Shown: positions 20,291 to 21,171 of the stretch, piece by piece | Numbering within the stretch: position 1 is the first letter of the stretch | Layout of the letters: every line of letters starts with the position of its first letter | From: a virus | Virus record (IMG/VR): IMGVR_UViG_3300009154_000333 | Span: 1 to 21,171 of that record | Direction: 5' to 3' (one strand) | Length of the DNA stretch: 21,171 nt | Position numbers and translations under genes: made by a program | The notes under the pieces: generated by a model | Database searches by the model: none | Told to the model about the DNA's origin: nothing | Seen by the model: only the letters and a program-made list of their open reading frames with translations

Positions 20291-21019
20291 ATGGAATACG
20301 AATTGACTGACGAGTATATCGCCGAGGCACGCCAGCGAGCGTATCGCTATCAGGGCCAGTGGTGCGGCACAAGTGGATCACTGGCAGCAGACGTCGCCAG
20401 ACTTCTCCTCGAAAGGAAACGCATGCAGGGACACATCACGGACATCGAAAACACGAACGCACAACTCCGAGCCGCTGTGGAGACTCGCCTGGCTGGCGGC
20501 TGCTGCGACGGTGGCAAGTGCCAGCCGGCGGCGGACGACGCACCGGCTCGGTGGAAGGACATTACGCAGGCCAGCGCTGCCAAGTACGCCGCAGACAGAG
20601 CCGAGCCCGAGGAGACAGTGCCTGTGGATTGGATTCTTCAGGGGCAGAAGGAGATGGAAGCCTCAACGGACGACATCCGCTGGACGGGTGACAGCATCCT
20701 TGCCAAGCAGGACGACATCCGTCCCGGCTCTCGCGAGTTCCTTGACGTGCTTGATGAGCTCAAACAGCTGCACCTTCGCAAGACGCTTGACTACGGCGTT
20801 GACGAGGACGCACTTAGCAACATCCGACAGAGTTCTGACGTGGTGAACATGCCCGCTTGGGCTGGCTGCATCTTGCGAATCAGCGACAAGATGCACCGGC
20901 TCAAGGCGTACTTCCGGCGTGGCAAGTGCGAGTTTGACGGCGTTGAGGACACGCTCAAGGACATCGCCTGTTATGCGGCGATTGCGCTGGTTCTCCACCG
21001 AGAGTCAGACCCGGTCTAG
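20291..21019 (+). CDS. MazG/Nmad1-like protein with N-terminal extension
   Basis: 242 residues, ATG three bases after the previous stop. Residues 148-238 (SREFLDVLDELKQLHLRKTL, DYGVDEDALSNIRQ, MPAWAGCILRISDKMHRLKA, GVEDTLKDIACYAAIALVL) match the helical phage family annotated MazG-like or nucleotide modification-associated domain 1: 'H..K..DYG...D...Ni......ipaW.g...R..DK..RL........ eg.eDsl.Dla.Ya'. The ExxL and EDxxxDxxxY acidic clusters would bind metal and a nucleotide. Residues 1-110 are an extra helical region with a Cys patch GGCCDGGKC (69-77) and a low-complexity acidic Ala/Asp linker. The extension is unusual for the family. It may act on (d)NTPs, but activity is inferred only. Confidence 0.65.
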   Translation: MEYELTDEYIAEARQRAYRYQGQWCGTSGSLAADVARLLLERKRMQGHITDIENTNAQLRAAVETRLAGGCCDGGKCQPAADDAPARWKDITQASAAKYAADRAEPEETVPVDWILQGQKEMEASTDDIRWTGDSILAKQDDIRPGSREFLDVLDELKQLHLRKTLDYGVDEDALSNIRQSSDVVNMPAWAGCILRISDKMHRLKAYFRRGKCEFDGVEDTLKDIACYAAIALVLHRESDPV

Positions 21020-21044
21020 TCTGCCTTCCCCCCGGCCTAGTCTG
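21011..21044. promoter_or_regulatory. Paired CCGG(T/C)CTAGTCTG repeats before the last gene
   Basis: CCGGTCTAGTCTG at 21011-21023 and CCGGCCTAGTCTG at 21032-21044 are near-identical direct repeats whose starts are 21 bases apart, about two helical turns. The first overlaps the stop codon of the preceding gene. The second ends six bases before the ATG at 21050, and contains TAGTCT, a TANNNT-type -10. A similar string is at 10646-10659. The arrangement fits an operator pair or a leaderless promoter. Repeat is seen; role is inferred. Confidence 0.4.
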
Positions 21045-21049
21045 GCGGC

Positions 21050-21171
21050 ATGGCAGAAGATGCTCCATCCGCCGTCGCCGTCATCGACGCACAAATATCG
21101 TCATTCCTCGCCGATGCACGGCGCACGGCAGCGGATGGGCTTACATGGCAGGAGTTCGGAGAGTTGCTCAT
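21050..21171 (+). CDS. Phage protein, cut by the right edge
   Basis: Only the first 40 codons are present: MAEDAPSAVAVIDAQISSFL, ADARRTAADGLTWQEFGELL. The 'fLadAr..AaDGLTw.EFgELl' opening is known to me from small planctomycete prophage proteins of about 100-150 residues with hydrophobic C-terminal parts, some holin-like. The gene is incomplete here, so neither length nor membrane segments can be judged. It starts six bases after a paired repeat. There is no Shine-Dalgarno sequence. Confidence 0.55.
   Translation, partial: MAEDAPSAVAVIDAQISSFLADARRTAADGLTWQEFGELL

Overview
The window is a stretch of the structural (late) region of a tailed phage or prophage. All genes are on the + strand, tightly packed and often overlapping by 1 to 4 bases (ATGA, TAATG, TGATG). 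A gpT-like major capsid protein, three small tail-tube-like proteins, a G/GT tail chaperone and a tape measure protein, with no contractile sheath gene, point to a long non-contractile tail (siphovirus-like). DNA is GC-rich. Several proteins look like families I associate with planctomycete prophages: the SDLL...GAAWL connector, ITLGKD tail-tube proteins, Cys-rich proteins starting MPL.xKNGxLIxKDGxLA..CxCCGxWYC, and the GACC...GVGTTC..NPC module. A planctomycete host is therefore the best inference, but it is not proven by the sequence.

Layout. (1) 20-2533: major capsid protein, DUF2190 capsid cement protein and a head-tail connector that carries an extra fibre-type C-terminal domain. GC-rich hairpins sit on both sides of the cement gene. 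(2) 2530-9180: an unusual block of nine fibre or virion-surface genes placed between the connector and the tail-completion genes. They are built from shared modules: Mtd-like N-termini, collagen-like Gly-X-Y segments, a short 'xIYRWxxxxYxE' module, FnIII and LamG-like domains. One 50-residue gene (7901-8053) and one 54-residue Cys-containing gene (4444-4608) are easy to miss. (3) 9177-10636: a small membrane protein, a tail-terminator-like protein and a gp10/gpG-like tail-completion protein.

(4) 10726-15282: three tandem paralogous tail-tube-like proteins, then the tail assembly chaperone G. A well-formed T coding region with no start codon lies in the -1 frame of G and ends exactly at the tape measure start. 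This strongly suggests a programmed -1 frameshift giving a GT product; T TTT TTC at 12107-12113 is the only canonical slippery heptamer in phase. The 923-residue tape measure protein would predict a tail of roughly 140 nm by the 0.15 nm per residue rule. (5) 15282-18429: four tail-tip or distal-tail candidates, the last two with Cys-rich N-termini.

(6) 18419-21171: small phage-associated genes. They comprise a conserved CxxC protein, a charged small ORF, a small WxxRL...W protein, a calcineurin-like metallophosphoesterase with complete metal motifs, a MazG/Nmad1-like protein with a long N-terminal extension, and the start of a further gene cut by the right edge. A paired CCGG(T/C)CTAGTCTG repeat just before that last gene, with a related copy upstream of the tail-tube genes, may be a regulatory site. 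No integrase, replication, lysis, terminase or portal gene, tRNA, CRISPR array or IS element was seen in the window.
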